Under the pieces are notes generated by a model, which was not told the DNA's origin, did not search any database, and saw nothing but the letters and a program-made list of their open reading frames with translations. This document shows, in pieces, positions 8,171-17,300 of a DNA stretch of 64,000 nucleotides. The stretch spans positions 3,402,501 through 3,466,500 of the forward strand of contig NZ_CP012831.1 of NCBI RefSeq assembly GCF_001307275.1, given 5' to 3'. The stretch is from Pseudomonas fluorescens. Its GTDB lineage: Bacteria > Pseudomonadota > Gammaproteobacteria > Pseudomonadales > Pseudomonadaceae. A program made the position numbers and the translations under genes. Each line of letters opens with the position of its first letter. Position 1 is the stretch's first letter.

Positions 8171-9103
8171 TCAGGTCCACCAGTACCGCACCAGGTGGAA
8201 GAAGATCGGCGCGGCGAAGCAGACCGAGTCCAGGCGGTCGAGCATGCCGCCGTGGCCTTCGATCATGTGGCCCCAGTCCTTGACGCCGCGGTCGCGTTTG
8301 ATCGCCGACATGACGATGCCACCGGCAAAGCCCAGCAGGTTGATCAGCAAGGCGATGAGGAACGACTGCCACGGATTGAACGGCGTGATCCACCACAGCG
8401 CGCCACCGATCAGCGAGGCCAGGAAAATGCCGCCGACAAAGCCCTCGACGGTTTTCGAGGGCGACAGGTTCGGCGCGATCTTGTGTTTGCCGAACAGCTT
8501 GCCGCACACGTACTGCAACACATCCGACAGCTGCACCACGATCACCAGGTAGGCGATCAGCAACAGGTTGCGGCCTTCGAAACCGGCGATGTCCAGGGTC
8601 AGCAGGGCAGGGACGAAAGAGATGCAGAACACCGCGATCATCAAGCCCCACTGGACCTTCGAAGCGCGCTCGAGGAAGTGTGTGCTATCGCCGCCCAGGG
8701 ACGCCAGGATCGGCAGCAGCAGGAACACATACACCGGGATGAAGATCGAAAACAGCCCGTACCAGTCGTAGTAGATCAACAGGTATTGCAGCGGCAGCGC
8801 CAGGTAGAACGCCGCCACCAGGGCCGGGTAGTCACTGCGCCGGGTCGGTGTCAGGGTCAGGAATTCCCGCAGGGCGTAGAACGACACGGCGTAGAACAGC
8901 AGGATGACCGCCGCGTTGCCGAGCCAGAACGCCACGCCGATCACCAACACCATGATCCACCAGGCATTGATCCGGGCGTTGAGGTTATCGATCACCGAGT
9001 TCGGCGCGCCGCGGGTTTTCAGCCTGAGAATGAAACCGATCAACGAAGCCAGCACCAGAATGGCGCCGATCCCGCCAAACAACATCAGGGTATATCGATC
9101 CAT
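8171..9103 (-). CDS. CdsA-like phosphatidate cytidylyltransferase (YnbB-like)
   Basis: This 310-aa multi-pass protein has a C-terminal CTP-transferase signature (CGKLFGKHKIAPNLSPSKTVEGFVGG and KRDRGVKDWGHMIEGHGGMLDRLDS). It should make a CDP-diacylglycerol-type activated lipid from CTP and a phosphatidate in the inner membrane. ATG 9103 is used, 1 bp after the stop of the acyltransferase gene; an upstream extension of the frame overlaps that gene and is rejected. It is last in a minus-strand operon resembling E. coli ynbABCD, where ynbB is the CdsA paralogue. It is therefore probably a second, dedicated CDP-lipid synthase rather than the housekeeping CdsA. Confidence 0.88.
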   Translation of the reverse strand: MDRYTLMLFGGIGAILVLASLIGFILRLKTRGAPNSVIDNLNARINAWWIMVLVIGVAFWLGNAAVILLFYAVSFYALREFLTLTPTRRSDYPALVAAFYLALPLQYLLIYYDWYGLFSIFIPVYVFLLLPILASLGGDSTHFLERASKVQWGLMIAVFCISFVPALLTLDIAGFEGRNLLLIAYLVIVVQLSDVLQYVCGKLFGKHKIAPNLSPSKTVEGFVGGIFLASLIGGALWWITPFNPWQSFLIALLINLLGFAGGIVMSAIKRDRGVKDWGHMIEGHGGMLDRLDSVCFAAPIFFHLVRYWWT

Positions 9104-9104
9104 G

Positions 9105-9725
9105 TCAGACGTGCTCCGGGGCCAGTGCCAGCAGCGCGGCGCGGCTGCGTTCAAGGAATTGCTCTTTGCTTTCGCCTTCTTCGATGCACAACGGCGCGCC
9201 GAAACTGGTGGTGCACAACAGCGGCAGCGGCAGCACACGCCCCTTGGGCATGACGCGGTTGAGGTTGGCGATCCACACCGGGATCACCTCGACCTCGGGG
9301 TGATTTTTCATCAAGTGATAGATCCCGCTCTTGAAGGGCAACAGGCCTTCCTCCGGATTACGCGTGCCTTCCGGGAAGATGATCAGCGAGTCGCCGTTTT
9401 CCAGTGCATCGAGCATCGGCTGCAATGGGCTGTAGGAAGGATCCTTGCGCTCGCGGTCCACCAGCACGCCGTTGAACACCCGGTTGATGATGTAGCGACG
9501 CACCGGGCTGGTCTGCCAATAGTCGGCCCCCGCCACCGGGCGGGTAAGCTTGCGCAGCGCCGGCGGCAGCGAGGCCCAGAGCAATACGAAGTCACCGTGG
9601 CTGCTGTGGTTGGCGAAGTAGATCCGTTGCACCGGCGTCGGCGCGCAGCCGAGCCACAGGCTGCGCGCGCCGGTGACCATGCGGGCGGCGGAGGTGATGA
9701 GGTTGGCGACCACGGGTTCGAACAT
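9105..9725 (-). CDS. 1-acyl-glycerol-3-phosphate acyltransferase-like protein (PlsC family)
   Basis: This 206-aa protein carries the acyltransferase motifs NHSSHGDF (HX4D) near residues 39-46 and FPEGTR near residue 117. It likely transfers a fatty acyl group to a lysophosphatidate or similar lipid at the inner membrane. ATG 9725 has AAGGAA upstream; a longer frame from 9764 lacks support. Its neighbour CdsA-like enzyme starts 1 bp after its stop, so acylation and CTP activation are coupled. A perfect REP palindrome separates it from the upstream operon gene. E. coli ynb, as I recall it, has no plsC member, so this is an addition. Confidence 0.9.
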   Translation of the reverse strand: MFEPVVANLITSAARMVTGARSLWLGCAPTPVQRIYFANHSSHGDFVLLWASLPPALRKLTRPVAGADYWQTSPVRRYIINRVFNGVLVDRERKDPSYSPLQPMLDALENGDSLIIFPEGTRNPEEGLLPFKSGIYHLMKNHPEVEVIPVWIANLNRVMPKGRVLPLPLLCTTSFGAPLCIEEGESKEQFLERSRAALLALAPEHV

Positions 9726-9775
9726 GAAGATTCCTTGTCCTGAGAAGTTCGGGTAGTGACGCAATCTTTAACAGC

Positions 9776-9805
9776 TGTGGTGAGGGAGCTTGCTCCCTCA
9801 CCACA
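9776..9805. repeat. Single near-perfect REP palindrome
   Basis: GTGGTGAGGGAGC and GCTCCCTCACCAC flank a TT loop, making a 13-bp uninterrupted hairpin. It lies within the minus-strand operon, between the small membrane protein gene (stop 9815) and the plsC-like gene (start 9725). It may act as an attenuator or RNA-stability element splitting the operon. Confidence 0.88.
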
Positions 9806-9814
9806 GAAGCCTAT

Positions 9815-10270
9815 CTAGATACTTGAAGCCAACCAGGGACTGGCCAGGATGAAGCCCAGCACCAGGACGACTTGTACGGCCAATAAGCGTGACTGCCGAC
9901 GCAGCAGCAACAATGCGCCATGCCGGCGTTCGGTCCAGAGGCGACCAGCACGTGCGGCCGGTTGCAGGCCCAGCGCGGTGAGGGCCTGATCCAGGGTATA
10001 GGTGCGCTCGGCCAGGGACTGGGTGCTGTCAGCCATGCGCTGGAACAGATCGGCGTCAAACGCCACGCGCAGCGCCCAGTATTTTTCCAGCACGCCAAGC
10101 ACCAGTAGCGCCGCACTCAACAGCAGCAACCACGGATCGATGAGGCCCACCAGCCACTGCCCCAACCCCAGCAGCGCCCCAAGCAGCGTCAGCCCGGTGG
10201 ACAGCTGGTCCAGCGAATGACCCCGGCGCAACAGGCTCGCCACGGTGTGGAGCTCCATATCACTGATCAT
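9815..10270 (-). CDS. Small two-helix membrane protein in ynb-like operon
   Basis: This protein of about 151 aa has an N-terminal helical region, a hydrophobic hairpin (LTLLGALLGLGQWLVGL and LLLLSAALLVLGVL), a charged middle and a C-terminal transmembrane helix (VQVVLVLGFILASPWL). I did not recognise a family. ATG 10270 has AGGGG 7 bp upstream and overlaps the phosphatase gene by 11 bp; ATG 10276 and ATG 10258 are alternatives. Overlap and orientation tie it to the lipid operon, where an accessory or scaffold role is only a guess. Confidence 0.7.
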   Translation of the reverse strand: MISDMELHTVASLLRRGHSLDQLSTGLTLLGALLGLGQWLVGLIDPWLLLLSAALLVLGVLEKYWALRVAFDADLFQRMADSTQSLAERTYTLDQALTALGLQPAARAGRLWTERRHGALLLLRRQSRLLAVQVVLVLGFILASPWLASSI

Positions 10271-11603
10271 GGACATGCCCCTGTGCTGTGGATAATTGCT
10301 CCAGCGCCCGACGGTGCGCCGCCTGCAAAACGATACGCGGTCGGGCGCGCTGGATTTGCACGATCGCCGCATCAACGTTCGCCGCCCGGCCGCTGTGCAG
10401 CAGCCAGGCCACCACCGCCGTGGCGCTGCGCGAATAACCCAAGGCGCAGCAGACCAGCACCGGCCCGTGCTGGCGCAGGCTTTCGATAGCTTCTGCCGCT
10501 GTCAGGCATTGTTCGGTGGTCGGCGCCGTCAGGTCGAGCACCGGCAATGAGCGATAGGCGACCCCCGTGCTGTCCATGGACAGTTCCGCGCAGAGGTCGA
10601 GCACGCCGGTAAACGCACTGTCCTTCAATTCCATCGGCGTGGGGATTCGCCCCAGCCAGACGTTATCCGCCACCTGATCCGGTTGCGGATGCTTGCGCGT
10701 CCACCAACGAGAATTGATCCACGCCGCCGCCAGATACGGCGCCAGCAACCAGCGCGCTGCCGGACTCAAGCGACCATCGGCACGCTTCTGGAAACCGTCG
10801 GCACCGAACACCAGGTAATTCAGCGCCACCATGAGCACCGCGACCGCCGGCCAGATCAGCCAGAGCCACGCGCCGCCCAAGGCAAACGCCGGAATGAACA
10901 GCACCGCCGCGCCCAGGCCATAACGCCAGGCCAAGCGTCGGCGAGCAGGATCCGCCGCCAGACGCGCACTCAGCAGCGGACTGGGTCGATCCAGCGGCCA
11001 CAACCAGACACACAGCCAACCGGCCAACGCACCCGTGGGCAGGTCAATGAAGTGATGTTGATACGTGGTCAGCACCGATACGCCGATCAACGCGAACCAA
11101 CCGTGCATCAGCCAACGCCAGACCCCCTGCAAATGCCGCTGATAGCAGACCCAAAGGATGACCAGCAACGCAATGTGCAGCGACGGCGCCTGGTTGAACG
11201 GCTTGTCGAAACCCGCCAGCACCTCGAACAACCAACCGAACACACCATCCATCTCTGGCCGGGGGAAGGTGAAGCGCAACGGCCAGAGCAGGAAGCAACT
11301 GACCGCAATCACCTGGGCCGTGAGCAGGCGCAAGGCGTGGCGCTTGAGTTCGTCACGGCTGCTGGGCAATAGCAAGGACAGGCCGTACAACAGGTCGATC
11401 GACCAGTAAGGCACGATGGTCCAGGCCATGAACGGCATGTGGGTTTCCCAGGCGAACACCAACGTGCCGACGTCGTCACGCTGGGAAGTGACCCAGGTGG
11501 CGAAGCCGTAGGTGGTGAAGAACAGCGGCGCCAACAACAGCAGCCACAGCACTGCGGGTTTCAGCAGTGCGGGTTCGCGGGCCGGAGCGATGACGGCGCT
11601 CAT
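10260..11603 (-). CDS. PAP2-like / dual-specificity phosphatase fusion (YnbD-like)
   Basis: This 447-aa protein has an N-terminal multi-helix PAP2-like region (FNQAPSLHIALL and YQHHFIDLPTGALAG carry the histidine motifs) and a C-terminal cytoplasmic cysteine phosphatase domain with P-loop CALGYSR (Cys about 386, Arg about 392). This architecture matches E. coli YnbD. It probably dephosphorylates a lipid phosphate intermediate, such as a phosphatidyl-alcohol phosphate. ATG 11603 overlaps the stop of the upstream gene (TAATG), a coupled start; an extension to 11645 is unsupported. Confidence 0.88.
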   Translation of the reverse strand: MSAVIAPAREPALLKPAVLWLLLLAPLFFTTYGFATWVTSQRDDVGTLVFAWETHMPFMAWTIVPYWSIDLLYGLSLLLPSSRDELKRHALRLLTAQVIAVSCFLLWPLRFTFPRPEMDGVFGWLFEVLAGFDKPFNQAPSLHIALLVILWVCYQRHLQGVWRWLMHGWFALIGVSVLTTYQHHFIDLPTGALAGWLCVWLWPLDRPSPLLSARLAADPARRRLAWRYGLGAAVLFIPAFALGGAWLWLIWPAVAVLMVALNYLVFGADGFQKRADGRLSPAARWLLAPYLAAAWINSRWWTRKHPQPDQVADNVWLGRIPTPMELKDSAFTGVLDLCAELSMDSTGVAYRSLPVLDLTAPTTEQCLTAAEAIESLRQHGPVLVCCALGYSRSATAVVAWLLHSGRAANVDAAIVQIQRARPRIVLQAAHRRALEQLSTAQGHVHDQ

Positions 11604-13360
11604 TACTGCACTCGCTGCGCCAGCGAAACGCTGAAAATGCCCCATTCGTCGACCCGCAGGGTGATCTTGCGGAAGCCCGCCGCCTCAACCAATTGGTCCA
11701 TTTCCGCCTGGGTACGTCGACGCATCACCCAGGCCTGGCCGGCACGGTGGCTGGTGAGGGCGCGGGCGATCAGTTCCAGCTGCGGGTGCCACGGCTGGCC
11801 GGTGTAGACCAGGAAACCACCAGGCTCCACGGCTTCGGCCAGGCCCGCGAGGGAGCCGCCGACCAGTTGGTTGTCGGCGAACAGCTCGTACAGGCCCGAC
11901 ACCACGGCGAGGGTCGGCTTGGGTTCCAGCGCCGCCAGGTCCTGGCGGTCGAAGGCATCGCCTTTGACGAATCGAGCGATATCGCCCAAGCCTTTTTCAA
12001 CGATCAGCGCACTGCCATCGCGCACGTTGATGTCGCTGTAGTCGCGCAGCAGGATCGACTCGGGCAACGGGCTGACGCCTTGCAGGGCTTCGAGAATGTA
12101 GCGGCCATGGCCGGCGGCGATGTCGACGATGCGGACCTCGCGGTCCTGGGCGCGCAACTCGGCCATCGCCAGGCGCAGCAGCTCCTCGACGTTCAGCTTG
12201 CGCTGGCGAATGCCGCGCCAGCCGATGGAGTTCAGGTAGTTCTGGTCGATCATCTTGCCCAGCGCCGAGGTGCCGGTGGGGCGGTTGCGATAGACGTAAT
12301 CCAGGGTACTGCCGGAGTCGAACCCGGTGTCGAAGCCCAGCTTCACCCCGGCCGACAACTTGCTGCCAAAGCGCATGCTGGCACGGGTCATGCGCCAGTA
12401 GAGGTCGCGCAGCGAGTTGTGGGGCAGCGGCGTGGCCAGGGTTTCGGCTTCGGCGCAGGTCGCGCCCAGGCGATCGGCGTCCAGCAGGGAAGGGCGGTCC
12501 AGCGGTCGGGCGAAGTTTTGCAGAATGAAGCGGCGGGCACTGGCAACGGCTGGCGCACGGTTCTTCTCGCCGAGGGTGTCGTGGAAGAAGCCCGGCAGGA
12601 TGTGCTTTTCCTTGTGCAGGCTGCCCAGGCGCTCGAAGAATTGTTCCTGGGGTTTGCGGTGTACCACGAAGTCCGAGCCGGAGATCAACAACTGCGTCGG
12701 CACCTGGATCGCCTGGGCATCGGCCACTACGCGGTCGGCGGCTTCGTACAGGCCCAGCAGCACGTTCACCGAAATGGCCTTGGTGATCAACGGATCGCTG
12801 TCGTAGGACGCCACCCGCTCCGGGTCATGGCTGAGGAATTTCGCCTTGACGTAGCTGTTGACGAAGAAATTGCCGCGGAACTTGCGCATCAGCGCCAGGC
12901 CTGGACGGGCGAACGGCACGTAGAGCTTGACCTTGAACGCCGGCGACGCCAGCACCAGCGAGCGAATGCGCGGCGCGTAGTCGTGGACCCAGGTGGACAC
13001 GATCACCGCGCCGACGCTTTGTGCGACCACAGCGATGTTCGCTTCGTCGATCTGATGCGCCGTGCCGATGTGATCGCAGAACGTCTGCACGTCCCGCGCA
13101 CTGGTGGCAAAGCTCGGGCTGTCGCCCCGTTCACCCGGCGACTGGCCATGGCCACGGGCGTCCCAGGCAAAGAAGTCGAACCCGGGCAGGTCCAGCTCAT
13201 CCACCAGGTGCGCGATGCGCCCGGAGTGCTCATGACCACGATGAAACAACAACACAGCCTGGCGGGGTTCACCCGCTGCCGCGTCGACAGCCGGCCAGTG
13301 TTGGTAGAACAGTTCCACGCCATCGTGGGTGGTGAATGTCCGGTGTTGGGCTTCGCGCAT
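11603..13360 (-). CDS. Alpha/beta hydrolase-SAM methyltransferase fusion (YnbC-like)
   Basis: This 585-aa protein equals the length I recall for E. coli YnbC. Residues 1 to about 290 form a serine-aminopeptidase-type alpha/beta hydrolase (FFAWDARGHGQSPG; nucleophile elbow AQSVGA, with Ala replacing the first Gly of GXSXG). Residues 380-585 form a class I methyltransferase (SAM motif VDIAAGHGRY). ATG 13360 is preceded by GGAAC; the longer frame is not supported. It lies 11 bp after the CDP-alcohol transferase gene. A role in trimming and methylating a lipid head group or acyl chain is inferred; no substrate is known to me. Confidence 0.87.
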   Translation of the reverse strand: MREAQHRTFTTHDGVELFYQHWPAVDAAAGEPRQAVLLFHRGHEHSGRIAHLVDELDLPGFDFFAWDARGHGQSPGERGDSPSFATSARDVQTFCDHIGTAHQIDEANIAVVAQSVGAVIVSTWVHDYAPRIRSLVLASPAFKVKLYVPFARPGLALMRKFRGNFFVNSYVKAKFLSHDPERVASYDSDPLITKAISVNVLLGLYEAADRVVADAQAIQVPTQLLISGSDFVVHRKPQEQFFERLGSLHKEKHILPGFFHDTLGEKNRAPAVASARRFILQNFARPLDRPSLLDADRLGATCAEAETLATPLPHNSLRDLYWRMTRASMRFGSKLSAGVKLGFDTGFDSGSTLDYVYRNRPTGTSALGKMIDQNYLNSIGWRGIRQRKLNVEELLRLAMAELRAQDREVRIVDIAAGHGRYILEALQGVSPLPESILLRDYSDINVRDGSALIVEKGLGDIARFVKGDAFDRQDLAALEPKPTLAVVSGLYELFADNQLVGGSLAGLAEAVEPGGFLVYTGQPWHPQLELIARALTSHRAGQAWVMRRRTQAEMDQLVEAAGFRKITLRVDEWGIFSVSLAQRVQ

Positions 13361-13371
13361 TGCAAGTTCCT

Positions 13372-13995
13372 TTATGCTGAGGGAGCGTTTTCCTTCACCT
13401 GGCCCAGGCCATGACGCACCCGATTGACCAAGGTATAAACCAGCAGGGCGGCAACCACCGCCATCACACCATTTATCCAGTACGCCCCGAGCCAACCCAG
13501 GGCAATACCGGTCGCCAACACGCCAAACACAAAGGCGCGGTCACTCTTGCCCATCGGCCCGTCATACCGCCGCGAAGCCCCTACCATCGCCCCCAGCACG
13601 CCGGCGTATTCGCTGAACAGCGCCAACAGCGTGACCAACAACACGAGCAGAAGACTGGTATCGGCAAACAGGGCAAAAGGCAGGATCAGGGCAACGTCGG
13701 CGATGATATCGCATAGCTCGTTGAGGTAGGCGCCCAGATGGGATTGCTGGCCAAATTCCCGCGCCAGCATGCCATCCACCGCATTCAACGCCATGCGCAG
13801 GAACATCCACACCGGAACCAGGACGAAAATCCACGGATGGCTGGCGAACCAGGCAATGACCGCCCCCACCAACACCGAGACGATACCCGCGAGCAGGGTG
13901 ACCTGGTTGGCGGTGACCCCGTTGTTGTAGAGGCGTTGAACCATGGGGCGCAGCAGGTTTTGAAAGGCAGGCTTGAGTTGGTAGATGGAGGGCAT
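13372..13995 (-). CDS. CDP-alcohol phosphatidyltransferase (YnbA-like)
   Basis: This 207-aa multi-pass enzyme of the CDP-alcohol phosphatidyltransferase family swaps CMP of a CDP-lipid for an alcohol head group. The signature reads N-A-V-DG-ML-AR-x8-G-x3-N-x3-D (segments NAVDGMLAREFG and LNELCDIIAD). Thus the first and third of the four usual metal-binding aspartates are Asn. ATG 13995 fits the family start; the in-frame extension to 14187 runs through unrelated leader sequence. It is first in the six-gene minus-strand lipid operon. The Asn changes may be natural to this branch, but a check of activity is warranted. Confidence 0.87.
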   Translation of the reverse strand: MPSIYQLKPAFQNLLRPMVQRLYNNGVTANQVTLLAGIVSVLVGAVIAWFASHPWIFVLVPVWMFLRMALNAVDGMLAREFGQQSHLGAYLNELCDIIADVALILPFALFADTSLLLVLLVTLLALFSEYAGVLGAMVGASRRYDGPMGKSDRAFVFGVLATGIALGWLGAYWINGVMAVVAALLVYTLVNRVRHGLGQVKENAPSA

Positions 13996-14149
13996 CGGGG
14001 GAAGATCTCGGCCGGTTGCGGGGCTGGGCTTATACAGATGCGAGATTACGATAGGTTGAGGGGTTGCTGGCGGGTATTTCTCGAGAATGCGCGCGGGTAG
14101 GCATCTATTCGCGCATTTATTTGCGCAAGACACCTCGCCACAACTCTCC

Positions 14150-14178
14150 TGTGGGAGCCGAGCTTGCTCGCGATGGCG
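14150..14178 (+). repeat. Solitary REP in the 13996-14377 divergent intergenic region
   Basis: TGTGGGAGCCGAGCTTGCTC is present once without a nearby mate. The region separates the divergent lipid operon and rhs gene and must hold both promoters, but I could not identify convincing -35/-10 boxes. Nothing else is seen here. Confidence 0.8.
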
Positions 14179-14377
14179 GTCTATCAAACAAAAAGATCTT
14201 CAGCCGGCTGACCATCTGCATGCTCATGTCGTGGCATCTATAGTCATCGGCGGGGTTCGCACGCCAAGCGTTTGAATTTAGCGAATCGCCCTACATCCAT
14301 CCCCTCTTTCCCTGACTTATTTCCCTCGCCATCGCAGGCAGAGTCTCGCGCCCACTCCTACGCCGCGAGCTGCCTGC

Positions 14378-17300
14378 ATGCCTGACTACGACAAAATCCT
14401 TGCCCAGGGCAACGTCATTGGTTCGCTGGTGATGGCGGCCATGGACCCCGAGCAGCCGGATGTCGAAGCGGTTTTCCAGGACTTTCGAACCTGCCTGAAC
14501 GACTACGACGCCTGGGCTGAAAGCTTTTGGGCCGGCTGGGCGCTGGATCTTGAGCAAGTGTTCAAGGTCGGCAACGAGGTGTCCCTGGCGGCGCCGAAGA
14601 ACCTGGACAAACCCGTCAGTGCCGCCGTGGTGGCTTGCCCGGCGGAAGGGCCACTGACGCTGGTGCACATGTTCCAGGCGGCGCGTTTCGTGCCGATTGG
14701 CGACACACCGGTGATGCTGGAGCCGGTCATCGATGGCATGCCGGGGAAGGAAATTTTCGGCGAGCCGATCCATCACGTGATCGGCCCCAGCGGCATCCTG
14801 GAAGTGCCTGAGTGTTGGCGAGGCCAGCGTTATCGCATCACCTTTTTCCCCCATGTCACGGCCGATCACGTCAAGGCGTTGTATGCGTCTTACCAAGGCG
14901 TGATCGACGAACTTGAGGGCTGGCTGAAAGCGGAGTGGGAGCAGTTTCAACCACTGTGGGCGGAGTTTTCCGACGCCGGGTTTCTTCAACGCTACGACGT
15001 GTTGCAGCAGGCTGATTGGCGCGGTTTCAAAAACGCCCTGCATCAACTCTGGGACGACGTTAAGCAGGTTTTCGGGCTGCTGGCCGATCTGCAGGCCAAC
15101 AGCGAACAACTGTTGGAGTACCTGACTCAAGCCGAGCTTGAACAGCTACTGAAGGCATCCTCCGAGGCAATTGCCAAAGGGTTGATGGTGTTGAGCGACG
15201 AGCCGTTGCTCTTCGTTCACGTGGCCGCGTTCACCAGTTGGCTGCGGATGTTGCCGCCTCAGTACGCGGCCGAAGTCGTCGGAGAACTGCGCGCCTCGGT
15301 ACTGATCAATTTCCTGCTGATGCGTTTGACCGGGGGGCTGGGCCTGGGTCTGCGCATGAGCGGTAACGTATTGGGCCGGGTCCGCTCGGAGCGGGCCCGG
15401 GAATGGTTGCTGGCATCGAGCCTGAGACTGGGCCAGCTCACCCCCGACCGGCTCAATCAACATGCCGATGTGCTCAAACCGTTGGTGGTCAGCCAACGCG
15501 CACCTTTAAAACCGACGCCTGTCGGACCCTTGCACATCACCCCGGAACACTCTGCGCCATTGTCTGTGAGCAATCCGGCCGCCGTGGCGCGGGAAAAATC
15601 CCAGCCGTCTACCCGCCTGAGCGAACACGAACCCCACGACGACGCCCCGGCCCAATCGAAAAACCCCAACGGCGACAGCGCCGACACCGCGGCCCAGACC
15701 CAGACCAGCGGCTGCCCGGTGTCGATGGTCACCGGCGAAGAACTGCTGACTCTGGACGATGGCACCCTCGACGGCCGCTTGCCGTTCGTCTTCACCCGGC
15801 TGTACCGCACCAGCGCCGTCGCCCTGGACGTCGGCCTCGGGCGCGGCTGGAGCCATGCCCTGGCCCATCGCCTGGAGCTCGACGGCGAGCAGATCACCTG
15901 GGTCGACCAGGAAAATCGCCGCACGATCTTTCCATTGCCCACCACCCAACGTCCGGCGATCCACAACAGCCTGGCCCGGGCGGCGATCTACCTGGGGGCC
16001 GAGCCGGACGAACTGATCATCGCCCAACCCGGGGAAAACGCCCCGTTCCTGCACTTTCGCGACGGCCACCTGATCGCCCTCAGTGACCGCTACGACAACC
16101 GCCTGACCGTCCAGCGCAACATCCACGGCGACATCAGCCGCCTGGACAACGGCGCCGGGCGCTCCCTGCGCCTGCGTTACGAACAGCGCCACCTGGTCGC
16201 CGTCGACTACCAGAGCTTCCACCCGGCCCTCACCCTCGACGAAGCCTGGCGGACCGAGCAGACGCTGGTGTCCTACCGCTACGACGGACGTTTCCGACTG
16301 ATCGAAGCGACCAATGCCGCCGGTGAAAGCGAACGCTACGACTACGACGACCAGCACGTCATCCTCCAGCGACAACTGGCCGGCGGCGCGAGTTTCTACT
16401 GGGAGTGGCAAGGCGTCGGGGCGGCGTCCCGCTGTGTACGGCATTGGGCCTCCTTCGCGCAGATGGACAGCCGCTACACCTGGGGCGAGGACGGCCGTGT
16501 CACGGTCCGGCACCTGGATGGCAGCCAGGAAGTGTATGTCCACGACGACCGGGCGCGACTGGTGCGCAAGGTCGAGCCCGACGGCGGCGAGCACCTCAAG
16601 GCCTACGACGAACAGGGCCGGTTGATCGCCGAACAGGACCCGCTGGGGGCGGTCAGCGAATACCGCTACGACGACGTCGGACGGCTGCTGGCGCTGATTC
16701 CGCCGGACGAAGCGCCGACTTCCTACGAGTACCGCAACGGCTTCCTGCACGCCCGTTCCCGCGGCAAGGCCGTGTGGAGCTACCGCCGCAATGCCCGGGG
16801 CGATGTGATCGCGAGCATCGATCCCGACGGCCAGCGTACGGAATATGCCTACGACGCCCATGGGCAACTGCTGGCCAGGTATGAGCCGGACGGTGGCGAG
16901 CATCGTTTCACCTGGAGTCGTCTGGGCCAACTGACCGAAGAGGTCCTGCCCGACGGCGGTCGGCGGTGTTTTGCCTACGACGCCCTGGGACGTTTACTCA
17001 GTCGCCGGGACGAACACGGCGCCCTCACGCACTACCAATGGGACGCCGTCGGCCGCCTGCTGCAAGTCACCCTGCCCACCGGTGCGACCCGGGCCTGGAG
17101 CTACAACGCCTACGGCAAGGTCATCGCCGAGCGCGACGAGCAGGGCCGAACCACCCGCTACGAATACGCCGACGACCTGCACCTGGTCAGCCGCCGCCTG
17201 AACCCCGACGGCAGCGAGCTGAAGTACCGCTACGACTCGGCGCGGCTGTTGCTGACCGAGATCGAAAACGAATCCGGCGAACGATATCAGCTGGACTACA

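Noticed and set aside
13996..14187. N-terminal extension of the CDP-alcohol transferase to 14187
   Set aside because: The extension is cysteine- and arginine-rich, includes REP sequence and does not fit the family start.
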